A stretch of 51,288 nt of DNA from Clostridia bacterium (GCA_017620655.1 JAGAUT010000032.1:1-51288); one strand, 5' to 3'; shown: positions 16,477 to 25,386, numbered from the stretch's first letter. Translations and numbers: made by a program. Notes: generated by a model not told the origin, from the letters alone.

Positions 16477-17244
16477 ATGAAGAATAAACAGGAAATTGTT
16501 GGTATAATTACAAATATTGCACTTGTTGTTCTTTTGTTTTGCTTTATTGTCTGCGGTCTGAATATTATCGGAATTTATAATTTGCCTAGACCGATTGAAA
16601 AATTATTAGGTACTTATGAAGGTGATGATAATTCTTCATATGTCGCTGAAGGCGTATATAATAGCATTTTGTTTGATGAGAGTGAATTGTCTTTTTCGTC
16701 TGTAAGCCTGGGATATGAAAACGCAATGAAAATTCTTACTGAAATTTCACCTGTTTCCAATTATGTTCAGAAAGTAGATATTACCCATTATTATAATCAG
16801 AATACAAGAATTGAAGAATTGGATATAGTGTGCGACGGCGGTTTGTATTCCGTTTCAATTTATAATGCAGGCAAACTAATTCGCAGTGTTGTTCAGGAAA
16901 AGCATGATGTTACTGTAACAGAATTCTTCGATGATGATTCAAGGTCTTCTGTTATCAGAAGAGGCGAATTTGATATCTTTGAGGAATGTGGATTTGTTCT
17001 CAATGTTGATGAGTTTATCGATGCAGGATACAATCTCGACGTTGCTGACTATTCTCAGGTAATTAACGACAACGGAACTTTTATAATTATCAGCTTTAAT
17101 TCAGAATTCAATGGTATTCCTCAAATGCTTAAATACGTTATTTCCCTTGATTATGGCGTTGTAACGGAGGCTTATTGTTACGAAAATGACAAGCTTGTTT
17201 ATCAAATGCTGACTGAAACTCTTTCTGATTTTGTCGGCTCATAG
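16477..17244 (+). CDS. Unknown single-pass membrane protein
   Basis: A 255-residue protein not recognised from any family. It has one N-terminal membrane helix (VGIITNIALVVLLFCFIVCG, residues 8-27) and a roughly 225-residue extracytoplasmic, acidic, beta-rich region without Cys pairs or enzyme motifs. It lies 12 bp after the undecaprenyl-phosphate transferase, so a role at the envelope is plausible. Its stop codon overlaps the stop of the convergent small gene at 17239. Confidence 0.75.
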   Translation: MKNKQEIVGIITNIALVVLLFCFIVCGLNIIGIYNLPRPIEKLLGTYEGDDNSSYVAEGVYNSILFDESELSFSSVSLGYENAMKILTEISPVSNYVQKVDITHYYNQNTRIEELDIVCDGGLYSVSIYNAGKLIRSVVQEKHDVTVTEFFDDDSRSSVIRRGEFDIFEECGFVLNVDEFIDAGYNLDVADYSQVINDNGTFIIISFNSEFNGIPQMLKYVISLDYGVVTEAYCYENDKLVYQMLTETLSDFVGS

Positions 17245-17508
17245 AGACATTATTATACCTGTCAGCACAGGAAGCAGACAGTCGTTCATTCTTGTGTTTT
17301 CTGATAGGCTTAGCAATGCACCTATTAACAGCATTTGTTTTGAATCTTGTTGAAATGATGCATTGTTATCATTACTTGTGTTTTGAAAAGAATTATTACT
17401 TGTTGTCTTATTGTTTTGTTTAATTAGTTCCATTTGGATTATTGAATCTCTGTTTGGAAAGGAAACGATGTTAGCCTTATTTATGTCGTTTTTATAGCTC
17501 GAATACAT
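17239..17508 (-). CDS. Small unknown protein C of the minus-strand island
   Basis: An 89-residue ORF from ATG at 17508, chosen because GAGG (17515-17518) lies 6 nt upstream; longer in-frame starts (17541, 17553) lack a ribosome site. The product has an Asn/Gln/Ser-rich middle (NNKTTSNNSFQNTSNDNN) and a hydrophobic C-terminus (LLIGALLSLSENT ... LPVLTGIIMSL). No family recognised. A terminator-like hairpin lies directly upstream of its ribosome site. Confidence 0.55.
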   Translation of the reverse strand: MYSSYKNDINKANIVSFPNRDSIIQMELIKQNNKTTSNNSFQNTSNDNNASFQQDSKQMLLIGALLSLSENTRMNDCLLPVLTGIIMSL

Positions 17509-17518
17509 AGAATACCTC

Positions 17519-17543
17519 AAAAATGGCGGATAATCCGCCATTT
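17519..17543 (-). terminator. Intrinsic terminator/attenuator between small genes
   Basis: A perfect 10-bp stem (AAATGGCGGA 17521-17530 with TCCGCCATTT 17534-17543) with a 3-nt loop is followed, on the minus strand, by a five-T run that ends at the ribosome site of the next small gene. It should reduce read-through into that gene. Confidence 0.7.
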
Positions 17544-17545
17544 GC

Positions 17546-17815
17546 TTAATCACTTGTGTTTGTGTTTTGCTGTAACAGCGATATTATTTGCAAGACTTTT
17601 ACTATAAAAGCCACATGTTCTTTTGATTTCTCTCCCAAAAATGGTATTATTGCATTCATAAGATTGATTTTTAATATGAGTTTGTCTTCTGAACCTGTGG
17701 TGTTTTGTTGATTATCTGTTATTTCATGTTTGCTGTTTAATACACTTTTAAGACTATCTGTCACGTTTTTATTTTCTGTCAGCAAACCGAGTAATGTGTC
17801 GATTGAATTATTCAT
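17546..17815 (-). CDS. Small unknown helical protein B of the minus-strand island
   Basis: An 89-residue, mostly helical protein (LLGLLTENKNVTDSLKSVLN; IIPFLGEKSKEHVAFIVKVL; ISLLQQNTNTSD). The start at 17815 has GAGG about 6 nt upstream, just after the stop of the 50-codon gene. No family is recognised. Pattern and spacing argue that it is a genuine gene co-transcribed with its neighbour. Confidence 0.65.
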   Translation of the reverse strand: MNNSIDTLLGLLTENKNVTDSLKSVLNSKHEITDNQQNTTGSEDKLILKINLMNAIIPFLGEKSKEHVAFIVKVLQIISLLQQNTNTSD

Positions 17816-17822
17816 AGCCGCC

Positions 17823-17975
17823 TCACTTAATTGAATTCAACAGAGTAATTATCATCTTTCTTTTATTTTCGTCCAGATTTTTAATTAGTTCATCAATGCT
17901 GATATTTGCTTCGGCTGTCTTTATAGCTTTTGCGATTTGTTCAATGATATCTTCGTTCTTAATATTGTCAGACAT
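17823..17975 (-). CDS. 50-residue unknown protein A of the minus-strand island
   Basis: A 50-residue charged helical protein starting MSDNIKNEDIIEQIAKAIKT and ending NKRKMIITLLNSIK. ATG at 17975 is preceded by AAAGGA with 7-nt spacing. The stop lies 7 bp before the start of protein B. It is divergent from the phosphatase at 18011, with only 35 bp between them. Function unknown; the good ribosome site and tight spacing support reality. Confidence 0.6.
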   Translation of the reverse strand: MSDNIKNEDIIEQIAKAIKTAEANISIDELIKNLDENKRKMIITLLNSIK

Positions 17976-18010
17976 ATATATTTCCTTTCTGGAATGTTTT
18001 TGGAGGTAGT

Positions 18011-18499
18011 ATGAAAATATTGGTTTTTTCCGATACTCACGGTGATGTTTCAGAAATGAGTCATATTGTTTCTGCTAACCGATATGATACGGATCTGATA
18101 ATACACCTTGGTGATCACCTTAAGGATTTACAATCAGTAATGCTTGATTATCCGATGATTGCAAGCTTAGGCGTTCTCGGCAACTGTGATTTTGCTTCAA
18201 TGTATAACGGTGCCAAGCTCGAGGGTACTTTTACTGCAGAAAACAGAAAGATATTTTACACTCATGGTCATAAATATAATGTAAAATACGGTCATGAATA
18301 TATTGTTTCAAATGCAAAATTCAATGGTGCCGATATTGTTTTGTACGGTCATTCTCATGTGCCTTTGTGTCAGGAGTATGGCGGTGTTTTGGTGATAAAT
18401 CCCGGCAGTTTATCGTGTCCTAGGGACGGCAGCAGAGGCACATATGCTGTGCTTAAAATTAATGTAAGTTCTGTTAAATGCGATATTAAGGAGATTTGA
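18011..18499 (+). CDS. YfcE/MJ0936-type metallophosphoesterase
   Basis: A 162-residue calcineurin-like phosphoesterase with all metal motifs: FSDTHGD (D8, H10), HLGDHLKD, LGNCDFAS, THGHKYN and YGHSHVPL, plus NPGSLSCPRDG. Family members hydrolyse small phosphodiesters in vitro; the physiological substrate is unknown. GGAGG lies just upstream of the ATG. It heads a plus-strand operon running through thiI and cinA. Confidence 0.9.
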   Translation: MKILVFSDTHGDVSEMSHIVSANRYDTDLIIHLGDHLKDLQSVMLDYPMIASLGVLGNCDFASMYNGAKLEGTFTAENRKIFYTHGHKYNVKYGHEYIVSNAKFNGADIVLYGHSHVPLCQEYGGVLVINPGSLSCPRDGSRGTYAVLKINVSSVKCDIKEI

Positions 18500-18500
18500 A

Positions 18501-19022
18501 ATGACATATATACCTAAGTCTAATAGTAGAAAAGAAAAGTTAATTTCTGCTTTTACTGCATTGCTTGCTGTTGCTCTCATTGTGATTTCCGGAGTTATAC
18601 AACGATTTGGAGGAGTATATCAGATTTCAGCAATTATTCTTGGCGTAATTTCAATTGAATTTTATTTAAAATATGTCGGCAGTGATTACATATATGATGC
18701 GGCAGACGATTACTTTAAGGTTTATAAGGTTACCGGTAAAAAAAGTATATGCGTGTCAAGCCTTGATTATGAAATGTCACTTTCTCATGTTGTGTCAAAA
18801 CAGGAGTATGAAGAGAATAAAGATAAGTTTCCCCAGACAAATTTCAATGTAAACCTTTGTAAAAACCTTGCTCCCAAGGATTATTCACTATATTTTTTCG
18901 AGTTTAACGGTAAAAAGTGTATGATGAAGTTTGAACCCGATGAGGTTTTCACTGAGTATATCAATAACCTTATTTCTGCCGCATGGGATAAGGCTGAAAA
19001 TGAGGATGACGAAGAATATTAA
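18501..19022 (+). CDS. Unknown membrane protein with two helices
   Basis: A 173-residue protein. Two hydrophobic segments lie near residues 16-32 (AFTALLAVALIVISGVI) and 40-56 (YQISAIILGVISIEFYL), followed by a soluble, presumably cytoplasmic domain of about 110 residues ending in an acidic tail. No family recognised. It sits 1 bp after the phosphoesterase and 20 bp before thiI. Confidence 0.75.
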   Translation: MTYIPKSNSRKEKLISAFTALLAVALIVISGVIQRFGGVYQISAIILGVISIEFYLKYVGSDYIYDAADDYFKVYKVTGKKSICVSSLDYEMSLSHVVSKQEYEENKDKFPQTNFNVNLCKNLAPKDYSLYFFEFNGKKCMMKFEPDEVFTEYINNLISAAWDKAENEDDEEY

Positions 19023-19042
19023 CCCGAAAGGATTGTACATAT

Positions 19043-20236
19043 ATGGTAAATTATGATGAAGTATTGCTCCTAAAATTCGGCGAGGTAGTTCTTAAAGGAC
19101 TCAACCGTTCATACTTTGAGAGTATGCTCATAAAGGATACAAAGCGTAGACTTAACAGACTCGGAAAATTTTCCTACAGCAGTGTTCAGTCTGTGCTTTA
19201 TGTAACCCCTGTCGATGAAGAAGCAAAAATGAATATGGATATAGCACTTGCAGACAGTACCAAAATTTTCGGTATCATGAATGTCTGTAAGGCGGCTGTC
19301 TGTGAAAAAACGCTGGATGCTGTTCTTGAAGCAGGGAGAACTTATACTGCCGATGCTCTCAGAAATGCCCGAACCTTCAAGGTTGAATCAAAGCGTTCCG
19401 ATAAAGATTTTCCGCTTAAAAGCCCCGAACTTTCACGTGAATGCGGCGGTGCAATCCTAGAGAAGTTCCATCACCTGAAGGTTGATGTAAATAATCCTCA
19501 GGTGACGGTTAAGGTTGAAATCAGAACAGACTTTGCATATATTCATACTGATCCCCTTGTCGGTGCAGGCGGTATGCCTTACGGCAGTGCAGGTAAGGGA
19601 CTGTTGCTTCTTTCAGGCGGTATCGATAGCCCCGTTGCAGGCTATTTGTGTGCAAAGCGAGGCGTTGTAATTGATGCACTTCACTTTGAAAGCTTCCCGT
19701 ATACAAGCGAAAGAGCACGGGAAAAGGTGGTAGAGCTTGCATCACAAATGGAGGATTACTGCGGTAAGATTAAGCTGACTGTTGCCTCTGTTACCGAGAT
19801 TCAGGAGCATATAAAGAGCAAGTGTAACGAGGATTATTTTACACTGCTTCTTCGCCGCTTTATGATGAGAATTGCCGAAGAAATTGCAATCCGCCGTGAG
19901 TGCAGATGTCTCATTACAGGTGAAAGTCTCGGTCAGGTTGCAAGCCAGACAATGAACGCACTCAACTCCACGAACAGCGTTGTAAAGACGCTCTGTGTTC
20001 ATAGACCTCTTATAGCTATGGATAAAGAGGATATAGTAAAACTCTCCCGTAAAATCGGTACATTCGATATTTCAATCCAGCCTTTTGAAGATTGCTGTAC
20101 CGTATTTACACCACGACATCCCGTTACTAACCCAAAGCTTGAAAACATACTTGCAGAAGAAGCAAAGCTCGATGTCGAAACGCTTGTCAATAACGCAGTT
20201 GAATCTGCCTACATTCAGGAGGTTAATGTATTTTGA
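19043..20236 (+). CDS. thiI: tRNA 4-thiouridine synthase ThiI
   Basis: Adenylates U8 of tRNA and transfers sulfur to give 4-thiouridine; in some organisms it also supplies sulfur for thiazole. A THUMP-type N-terminus is followed by the PP-loop SGGIDSP (191-197) and PFEDCCTVFTPRHP with the catalytic Cys. At 397 aa it lacks the C-terminal rhodanese domain found in E. coli, as usual for Firmicutes, where a separate cysteine desulfurase delivers sulfur. That desulfurase gene (nifZ) is not adjacent here. The stop overlaps the cinA start. Confidence 0.94.
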   Translation: MVNYDEVLLLKFGEVVLKGLNRSYFESMLIKDTKRRLNRLGKFSYSSVQSVLYVTPVDEEAKMNMDIALADSTKIFGIMNVCKAAVCEKTLDAVLEAGRTYTADALRNARTFKVESKRSDKDFPLKSPELSRECGGAILEKFHHLKVDVNNPQVTVKVEIRTDFAYIHTDPLVGAGGMPYGSAGKGLLLLSGGIDSPVAGYLCAKRGVVIDALHFESFPYTSERAREKVVELASQMEDYCGKIKLTVASVTEIQEHIKSKCNEDYFTLLLRRFMMRIAEEIAIRRECRCLITGESLGQVASQTMNALNSTNSVVKTLCVHRPLIAMDKEDIVKLSRKIGTFDISIQPFEDCCTVFTPRHPVTNPKLENILAEEAKLDVETLVNNAVESAYIQEVNVF

Positions 20237-21480
20237 TTGCTGAAATACTGTGTATCGGTACTGAAATTCTGATTGGCGATATAGTAAATACAAATGCAAC
20301 CTATATATCAAAACGCCTGTCAGAGCATGGCTTTGATGTGCTTTACCACTCGGTCTGCGGCGACAATAAAATAAGACTGGAAGAAACAATTAAGCACGCA
20401 CTTACAAGGTGTGATTTGCTTGTCACAACAGGGGGACTCGGTCCTACTTATGACGATATTTCAATGGAGCTTTGTGCAAAAGCTCTTGGTCTTAATATGT
20501 ATACAGATGAGAGAGTCGTAAAACAGCTTGAAGGATATTTTTCCAAAACAGGCAGAGTAATGACAGGGAATAATCTCAAGCAGGCACTTGTTCCCGAAGG
20601 TGCGGCAGTTCTCATGAACGACTTCGGCACAGCACCGGGAATTGCCGTAGAAAAAGACGGCAAAGTTCTTGTTATGCTGCCCGGACCGCCAAGAGAAATG
20701 AAACCCATGCTTGATAATCAGGTTTTGCCTTTTCTTTCAAAGTATACAGACCATGTTCTCTTTTCATCCAATGTCAATATATTCGGTAGGGGTGAATCGA
20801 GTGTTGAGGAAAAGCTGTATGACCTTATGACAACGTCAAAGAATCCGACACTTGCGCCCTATGTCAATGATGGTGAGGTAAGAGTCAGGGTCACAGGAAG
20901 CGGTAAAACCGAAAATGAAGCAAAGGAAATTGTTGCTAAAACCGTTGAGCTTGTTAAAAGCACGCTTGGCAAGGTCGTCTATGATGTTGACAGTAAGTCC
21001 GTTGAACACAGCCTTGTAAAGCTTCTTATAGAGAAAAAGAAAACCATATCCACCTGCGAATCCTGTACCGGCGGACTTGTAAGTGCGGCACTTACTGAAG
21101 TTCCCGGATCCAGTGAAGTGTTCGGATTTGGTATCTGCACCTACGCAAATGAAGCTAAAATGAAGCTTGTCGGCGTAAAGGAAGAAACGCTTGAGACTTT
21201 CGGTTCTGTTTCGGAACAGACAGCAATTGAGATGGCAGAGGGCATAAGACGGCTTTCGGGTTCTGATATTGCTCTGTCCCTTACAGGTATTGCAGGTCCC
21301 GGCGGAGGAAGTGAAGAAAAGCCTGTGGGACTTGTCTATCTCGGCGTGTCTGTGGGACAAAAGAAGTATGCTAAGAAAATGCTTCTCGGTCAGCACGCAA
21401 CAAGAGATAGGGAATATATAAGAAAACTTGCCGTCAAGAACGCACTCAAAACGGCAATAGAAGAGGTTATGGAGCTGTAA
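20233..21480 (+). CDS. cinA: CinA family protein (nicotinamide-nucleotide amidase / competence-associated)
   Basis: A full-length two-domain CinA of 415 aa. The N-terminal molybdopterin-binding-like domain shows TTGGLGPTYDDIS and PGPPREMKPM; the C-terminal amidase shows STCESCTGGLVSAALTEVPG and GIAGPGGGSEEKPVG. It probably recycles nicotinamide nucleotides and hydrolyses ADP-ribose-type compounds. It begins at a TTG that overlaps the thiI stop by 4 bp and is served by GGAGG at the end of thiI, about 10 nt upstream. Confidence 0.93.
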   Translation: MIAEILCIGTEILIGDIVNTNATYISKRLSEHGFDVLYHSVCGDNKIRLEETIKHALTRCDLLVTTGGLGPTYDDISMELCAKALGLNMYTDERVVKQLEGYFSKTGRVMTGNNLKQALVPEGAAVLMNDFGTAPGIAVEKDGKVLVMLPGPPREMKPMLDNQVLPFLSKYTDHVLFSSNVNIFGRGESSVEEKLYDLMTTSKNPTLAPYVNDGEVRVRVTGSGKTENEAKEIVAKTVELVKSTLGKVVYDVDSKSVEHSLVKLLIEKKKTISTCESCTGGLVSAALTEVPGSSEVFGFGICTYANEAKMKLVGVKEETLETFGSVSEQTAIEMAEGIRRLSGSDIALSLTGIAGPGGGSEEKPVGLVYLGVSVGQKKYAKKMLLGQHATRDREYIRKLAVKNALKTAIEEVMEL

Positions 21481-21481
21481 T

Positions 21482-23083
21482 ATGACAGATTTACAAAAGC
21501 TTATCTCTGAAATTACACAACTTAATATTATTAAAGCAGCTTTTTCTGTTCCTTATAAAAAAGATGAGCTTGTAAAATGCACGCTTCGCCCTATGGGTGA
21601 AAAGTACCAGTTCGAGTCATTTACCAAAACTCAGGCTTTTCATGAAAACGTGGAGAAAAACGGTCTTTGTAACAAAATAATATCACTTCTTACCGATTCC
21701 TTCAGACAGGCTGAAATCTTTACCGAAGAATATGTTTACGGAATTAAGATTTCTTCTAAGGGCAAGGTGCTTCATAACAGACGAAGGAATACCGATGTTA
21801 AGAAGGAAGATTCCAATCATAACAGGGAAAAGAATCATATAATCGACCTTGATAACGCTCCGCCTGTCCTTTGTGATATCGGCGTTATCGGCAAAGACGG
21901 TAAGATTATAAACTCCCGTTACGATAAGTATAAGCAGATTTGCCGCTTTGTCGAATTTATTGATGATGTTGTAAAAAAAGACCCGAGAGAAGAATATAAT
22001 ATCATTGATTTCGGCTGCGGTAAGAGCTATCTTACCTTTATCTGCTATCACTATATGACAGAGATTGCTAATAAAAAGGTAAATATTGTAGGACTTGACC
22101 TTAAGAAAAAGGTTATTGAAGACTGTAATGCACTTGCAATTAAGTACGGTTATGACAGTCTTAAATTTCTTTGTATGGACATAAAGGACTATAATCCCGA
22201 AGTCAGACCCGACATGGTAATTGCCCTTCATGCCTGCGATGTTGCGACCGACTATGCTCTGTATAACGCTTACAGATGGCAGGCTGACTATATCTTCTCT
22301 GTACCTTGCTGTCAGCATGAAATGAACGGCAAAGTAAAGTCCGATGACTTTTCGCTACTTTGCGACTACGGACTTCTGAAGGAACGCTTTTCAGCCCTTG
22401 CAACCGATGCTCTGAGAGGTAAATATCTCGAATTTTGCGGATATAGTGTTGATGTTCTCGAGTTTATAGATATAGAACACTCACCTAAGAATGTTCTTAT
22501 CCGTGCAAAGCGTACAACCAAAATTAATGACAAAAAACGTAAGCTGATTAAGGACAGAATTGATAGTTTTACAAAGGAATTTAATGCAAATCTCTGTTTT
22601 GGGTCGCTTGTGTTTCAGAATTGTAAAGAGTTTGAAGCCGGCAATGAAAAATACAGCCTTGTTGTCGGAAAGTCGAGTATGCTTCTTAAGGATGCTTTGA
22701 CTGTCAGAAATGCAGTTTTCGGAAATGAGCAAAACTATAAAGCAGGCTCATCACGTGATAAAGATGACGACACAGCATGGTTTGCCGGTATCTACGATAA
22801 AGAGGGCAGAGCCGTTGCCACTTCCAGAATGATTTATCTTGAAGAAAAGAACGAAAGACTGCTTGGCAAAATAGCTGTTCTTGCAGATTATAGAAAATTC
22901 GGCTTTGGCTCGGTTATGCTTTCGGCTCTTGAGAACATTGCAAAGGAAGAAAATGCAACAAAACTCTTTGTCAATGCGCAAAAAGGTGCTCTCGGCTTTT
23001 ATGAAAAGCTGGGTTATGAAAAATGCGGAAATAGCTATACCGAAGAAGATATAGAAATGATACCTGTTTCAAAAGAAGTATAA
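21482..23083 (+). CDS. SAM-dependent methyltransferase fused to a GNAT acetyltransferase
   Basis: A 533-residue two-domain protein. Residues about 1-350 are a class I methyltransferase with motif I IIDFGCGKSYLTF (174-186), GLDLKKKVIEDC, MVIALHACDVATD and SVPCCQHEMN, resembling the Methyltransf_32/METTL25-like group. Residues about 380-530 are a GNAT domain (AVLADYRKFGFGSVMLSALE and NAQKGALGFYEKLGYEKCG). Substrates are unknown; an RNA or small-molecule target is possible. It starts 1 bp after the cinA stop. It is uninterrupted, so the fusion looks genuine. Confidence 0.85.
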   Translation: MTDLQKLISEITQLNIIKAAFSVPYKKDELVKCTLRPMGEKYQFESFTKTQAFHENVEKNGLCNKIISLLTDSFRQAEIFTEEYVYGIKISSKGKVLHNRRRNTDVKKEDSNHNREKNHIIDLDNAPPVLCDIGVIGKDGKIINSRYDKYKQICRFVEFIDDVVKKDPREEYNIIDFGCGKSYLTFICYHYMTEIANKKVNIVGLDLKKKVIEDCNALAIKYGYDSLKFLCMDIKDYNPEVRPDMVIALHACDVATDYALYNAYRWQADYIFSVPCCQHEMNGKVKSDDFSLLCDYGLLKERFSALATDALRGKYLEFCGYSVDVLEFIDIEHSPKNVLIRAKRTTKINDKKRKLIKDRIDSFTKEFNANLCFGSLVFQNCKEFEAGNEKYSLVVGKSSMLLKDALTVRNAVFGNEQNYKAGSSRDKDDDTAWFAGIYDKEGRAVATSRMIYLEEKNERLLGKIAVLADYRKFGFGSVMLSALENIAKEENATKLFVNAQKGALGFYEKLGYEKCGNSYTEEDIEMIPVSKEV

Positions 23084-23089
23084 AATTAA

Positions 23090-23115
23090 TGCCTCGGATT
23101 TTCCGAGGCATTTTT
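23090..23115. terminator. Intrinsic terminator between convergent genes
   Basis: TGCCTCGGA (23090-23098) and TCCGAGGCA (23102-23110) form a perfect 9-bp stem with a 3-nt loop and TTTTT on the plus strand. On the minus strand the run after the stem is TTAATTTT, weaker. It mainly ends the plus-strand thiI-cinA operon. Confidence 0.9.
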
Positions 23116-23118
23116 GTG

Positions 23119-23877
23119 TTATTTAATTGATGAAAGATAGCTTCCGAATATCGCTGCACATGATGCTGTCGGCAATGAATATCTTGCATTTTCGTTTGCA
23201 TAGGGTATATGAACAACCTTGTCGGCATTTTCCATTATGGTTTTGGAAATACCTCTTTTTTCACCGCCGATGAAAAGAACAAACGGCTTTTGCGGTTTGA
23301 AATCAAATAGCGAAATCGATGTCCCGGACAGGGCGGAGCAGACAATATCAATATCATTCTCCTTGAGCATCTTCACAAGAATGTCATCATCAGGTGCTAC
23401 TGCCAACTCACAAAGCTCGCTTGCACCTGCCGACGATTTTGCAACAACATCAGCTGAACTCATCCAGTTTCTTTGAGGCATGATAAAGCCTTTACATCCA
23501 AAAGCAAATAAATTTCTTATTGAATAGCCAAAATTGAATGGGTCTTCAACACCGTCAAGCATTGTGATGTATTGACCGCACTGCAGATTTGACAATAAAA
23601 CCGATAAATCTGTATATGTATAATCGCTAACTTGAGCAAGCACACCGCCATGAGAAGCACCGCAAGCTAATGAATCAATATATGCTCTTTCAACAAGTGT
23701 ATACTGAATGTTATTATTCTTGAGCAGTGATACTAAATGAGTTATTTTTCTATCACGTTTCTCGTGTTTATATTTATCAATAAAAACGTTTTCGACGTGT
23801 CTCTTTTTTGCTGAGATAGCGGCGGATACTGAAATAATGCCTTCAAGATATATGTTTGTCGTCGTCTGATTATTCAT
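23119..23877 (-). CDS. TrmH/SpoU-type RNA ribose 2'-O-methyltransferase
   Basis: SPOUT-class methylase of about 252 aa. Motif 1 is LDGVEDPFNFGYSIRNLFAF, motif 2 FIGGEKRGIS, motif 3 VHIPYANENARYSLPTASCA. The N-terminal 80 residues resemble the RNA-binding substrate domain of the RlmB/TrmH group. The target rRNA or tRNA position cannot be told. ATG at 23877 (MNNQTTTNIYLEG) is favoured over a longer ORF start at 23910 that would run deep into the preceding gene; it overlaps the preceding stop by 8 bp. Last gene of the parB operon. Confidence 0.88.
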   Translation of the reverse strand: MNNQTTTNIYLEGIISVSAAISAKKRHVENVFIDKYKHEKRDRKITHLVSLLKNNNIQYTLVERAYIDSLACGASHGGVLAQVSDYTYTDLSVLLSNLQCGQYITMLDGVEDPFNFGYSIRNLFAFGCKGFIMPQRNWMSSADVVAKSSAGASELCELAVAPDDDILVKMLKENDIDIVCSALSGTSISLFDFKPQKPFVLFIGGEKRGISKTIMENADKVVHIPYANENARYSLPTASCAAIFGSYLSSIK

Positions 23878-24743
23878 TGTTATCGTTACTCTCGTTTTCG
23901 TCTGAATCATCAGCTATTTTTCCGTCGACAAACAATCCTGTATAGGATGGTGTTGTATCTCCCGCAAAATAGTATGATCCGTTACCGTCAAATTTTCCGT
24001 TCTTGAATTCGCCTTCATACCTTTCACCGCTGCTCCAGGTATATACACCGCTACCGGTTCTCTTGTCCTTGTTGAAGTCACCTACATATACTGAGCCTGA
24101 GCTGAAAACAAGTTTGTTTTTACCTTTATACTCGCTTCTGTCGTATAGTGTTATTGTACAAGTTTCTGTGCCGTGTTTTAAATCATTTTCAAAAGAGCCG
24201 TAGTAATACGAGCCGTCTGCATCATGATATTCACCAACGCCGTTTTTCAGACCTTTTTCAAAGTCGCCGTAATACCAAGATGAATCAGAAAATGTGTAGA
24301 TACCCTTTCCGTGGGGAAGACCATCAACGACAGTTCCGATATACTTACTTCCGTCAGCATATGAGATCATCGCCTCTCCGGTTCTTTTATCATCAACAAA
24401 ATCGCCGTCATATACGTCTCCGTTAGAATAGGTAAGAACTCCTACTCCGTTTCTGGTAATGCCTTTCAGGTCTCCTCTGTATTCATCACCGGTTGTGTAT
24501 TTTATATAAATATCACCGGTTTTCTTGTCAGTAACCAATTTGCCTGAAATGCCGTCAGAGTAATGAATGTTTCCGCTTGTCGGAATACCATTTTTGGTCC
24601 AACCGTTAAATTTAGCATAATCAGTTTTAATATATCTGTATCCAAAACTGTATATCACAAGACCCGCTATCGCAAGAATACATAGAGTAGTAATGACAAT
24701 TATAAGAATGGTTTTTGTTTTTTTTTGATTCCGATGTGTGCAT
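23870..24743 (-). CDS. Membrane-anchored MORN-repeat protein with an apparent frameshift in a nine-A run
   Basis: The product has about seven MORN repeats (YSNGDVYDGDFVDDKRTG, YADGSKYIGTVVDGLPHG and so on) behind a membrane anchor (TILIIVITTLCILAIAGLVIY). The best start, ATG at 24743 with GGAGG 5 nt upstream (24749-24753), reads MHTSESKK and then leaves the MORN frame at a run of nine A (24718-24726, T on the plus strand). Losing one A joins the start, the anchor and the repeats into one frame. Without the shift the MORN frame has only a GTG at 24658, which would delete most of the anchor. Causes may be sequencing error, slippage or mutation. Confidence 0.75.
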
Positions 24744-24759
24744 ATTAACCTCCATATTG

Positions 24760-25386
24760 TTAAATGGGGATTCTGGAACCTTCTGATTCCTGAATAGCAG
24801 AATCGTTTCCTGGTATATCGGATGATTCATATATGTAATCATCCGCAGATTCGTTTTCATTTGTGTCCTGCGGCAGTTGATCTTCAGATTCTATTTCCGT
24901 ATCAGACTTTTCCTGCTTTGGTATGGTAACTGTGCTTATCAGCCAGCTGACAAACGCAGAAGTTGCAAAAACAATAACAGCAAGCGCTGCAATAAATAGC
25001 ACAACAAGTTTTGTCGGCATAGTTTTAAAAGAATACTTCTTTTTTAGAAATTCTGTATTTGTTTCAAGTAAGAAATACTTTGGCTCAGTTTTTTTCTCAA
25101 AGAAAGAATCTTCTGAATCTTTGTCAGCTTCAGATAATACAGAAATACACTTTTTTAAGCCATATTGGTGTTTGATAGCAGATGTAACAATTACTTTTTG
25201 TATGCCTACAAGACCAATGTCACTAAGAGTAACAGCTGTATCATTGCTAAAACAGCCGGAATCTGCCAAGTAATTGATAAATACCGATAATGCAGTGCGC
25301 TGGATGTTGGTATATATTATTGCTGCAGCAAACCCGATGCCGGCCGCATATATAAGAAAATGAAGAACTGAAAAATCAGTAAACAT
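24760..25386 (-). CDS. Unknown protein with two membrane helices and an acidic tail
   Basis: A 208-residue protein. Hydrophobic segments lie at about residues 8-27 (HFLIYAAGIGFAAAIIYTNI) and 125-147 (LVVLFIAALAVIVFATSAFV). Between them is a roughly 95-residue, probably cytoplasmic domain; the last 60 residues are Glu/Asp/Ser rich. AGGAG precedes the ATG. It lies 12 bp downstream of parB and 17 bp upstream of the MORN gene. No family recognised; it may be a partner of the MORN protein. Confidence 0.75.
   Translation of the reverse strand: MFTDFSVLHFLIYAAGIGFAAAIIYTNIQRTALSVFINYLADSGCFSNDTAVTLSDIGLVGIQKVIVTSAIKHQYGLKKCISVLSEADKDSEDSFFEKKTEPKYFLLETNTEFLKKKYSFKTMPTKLVVLFIAALAVIVFATSAFVSWLISTVTIPKQEKSDTEIESEDQLPQDTNENESADDYIYESSDIPGNDSAIQESEGSRIPI

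Noticed and set aside
24627..24860. A separate 77-codon ORF beginning far upstream on the minus strand near the MORN gene
   Set aside because: Its first part is a shadow of the preceding gene's C-terminus. Only the segment from ATG 24743 has a ribosome site, and it is better explained as the start of the frameshifted MORN gene.
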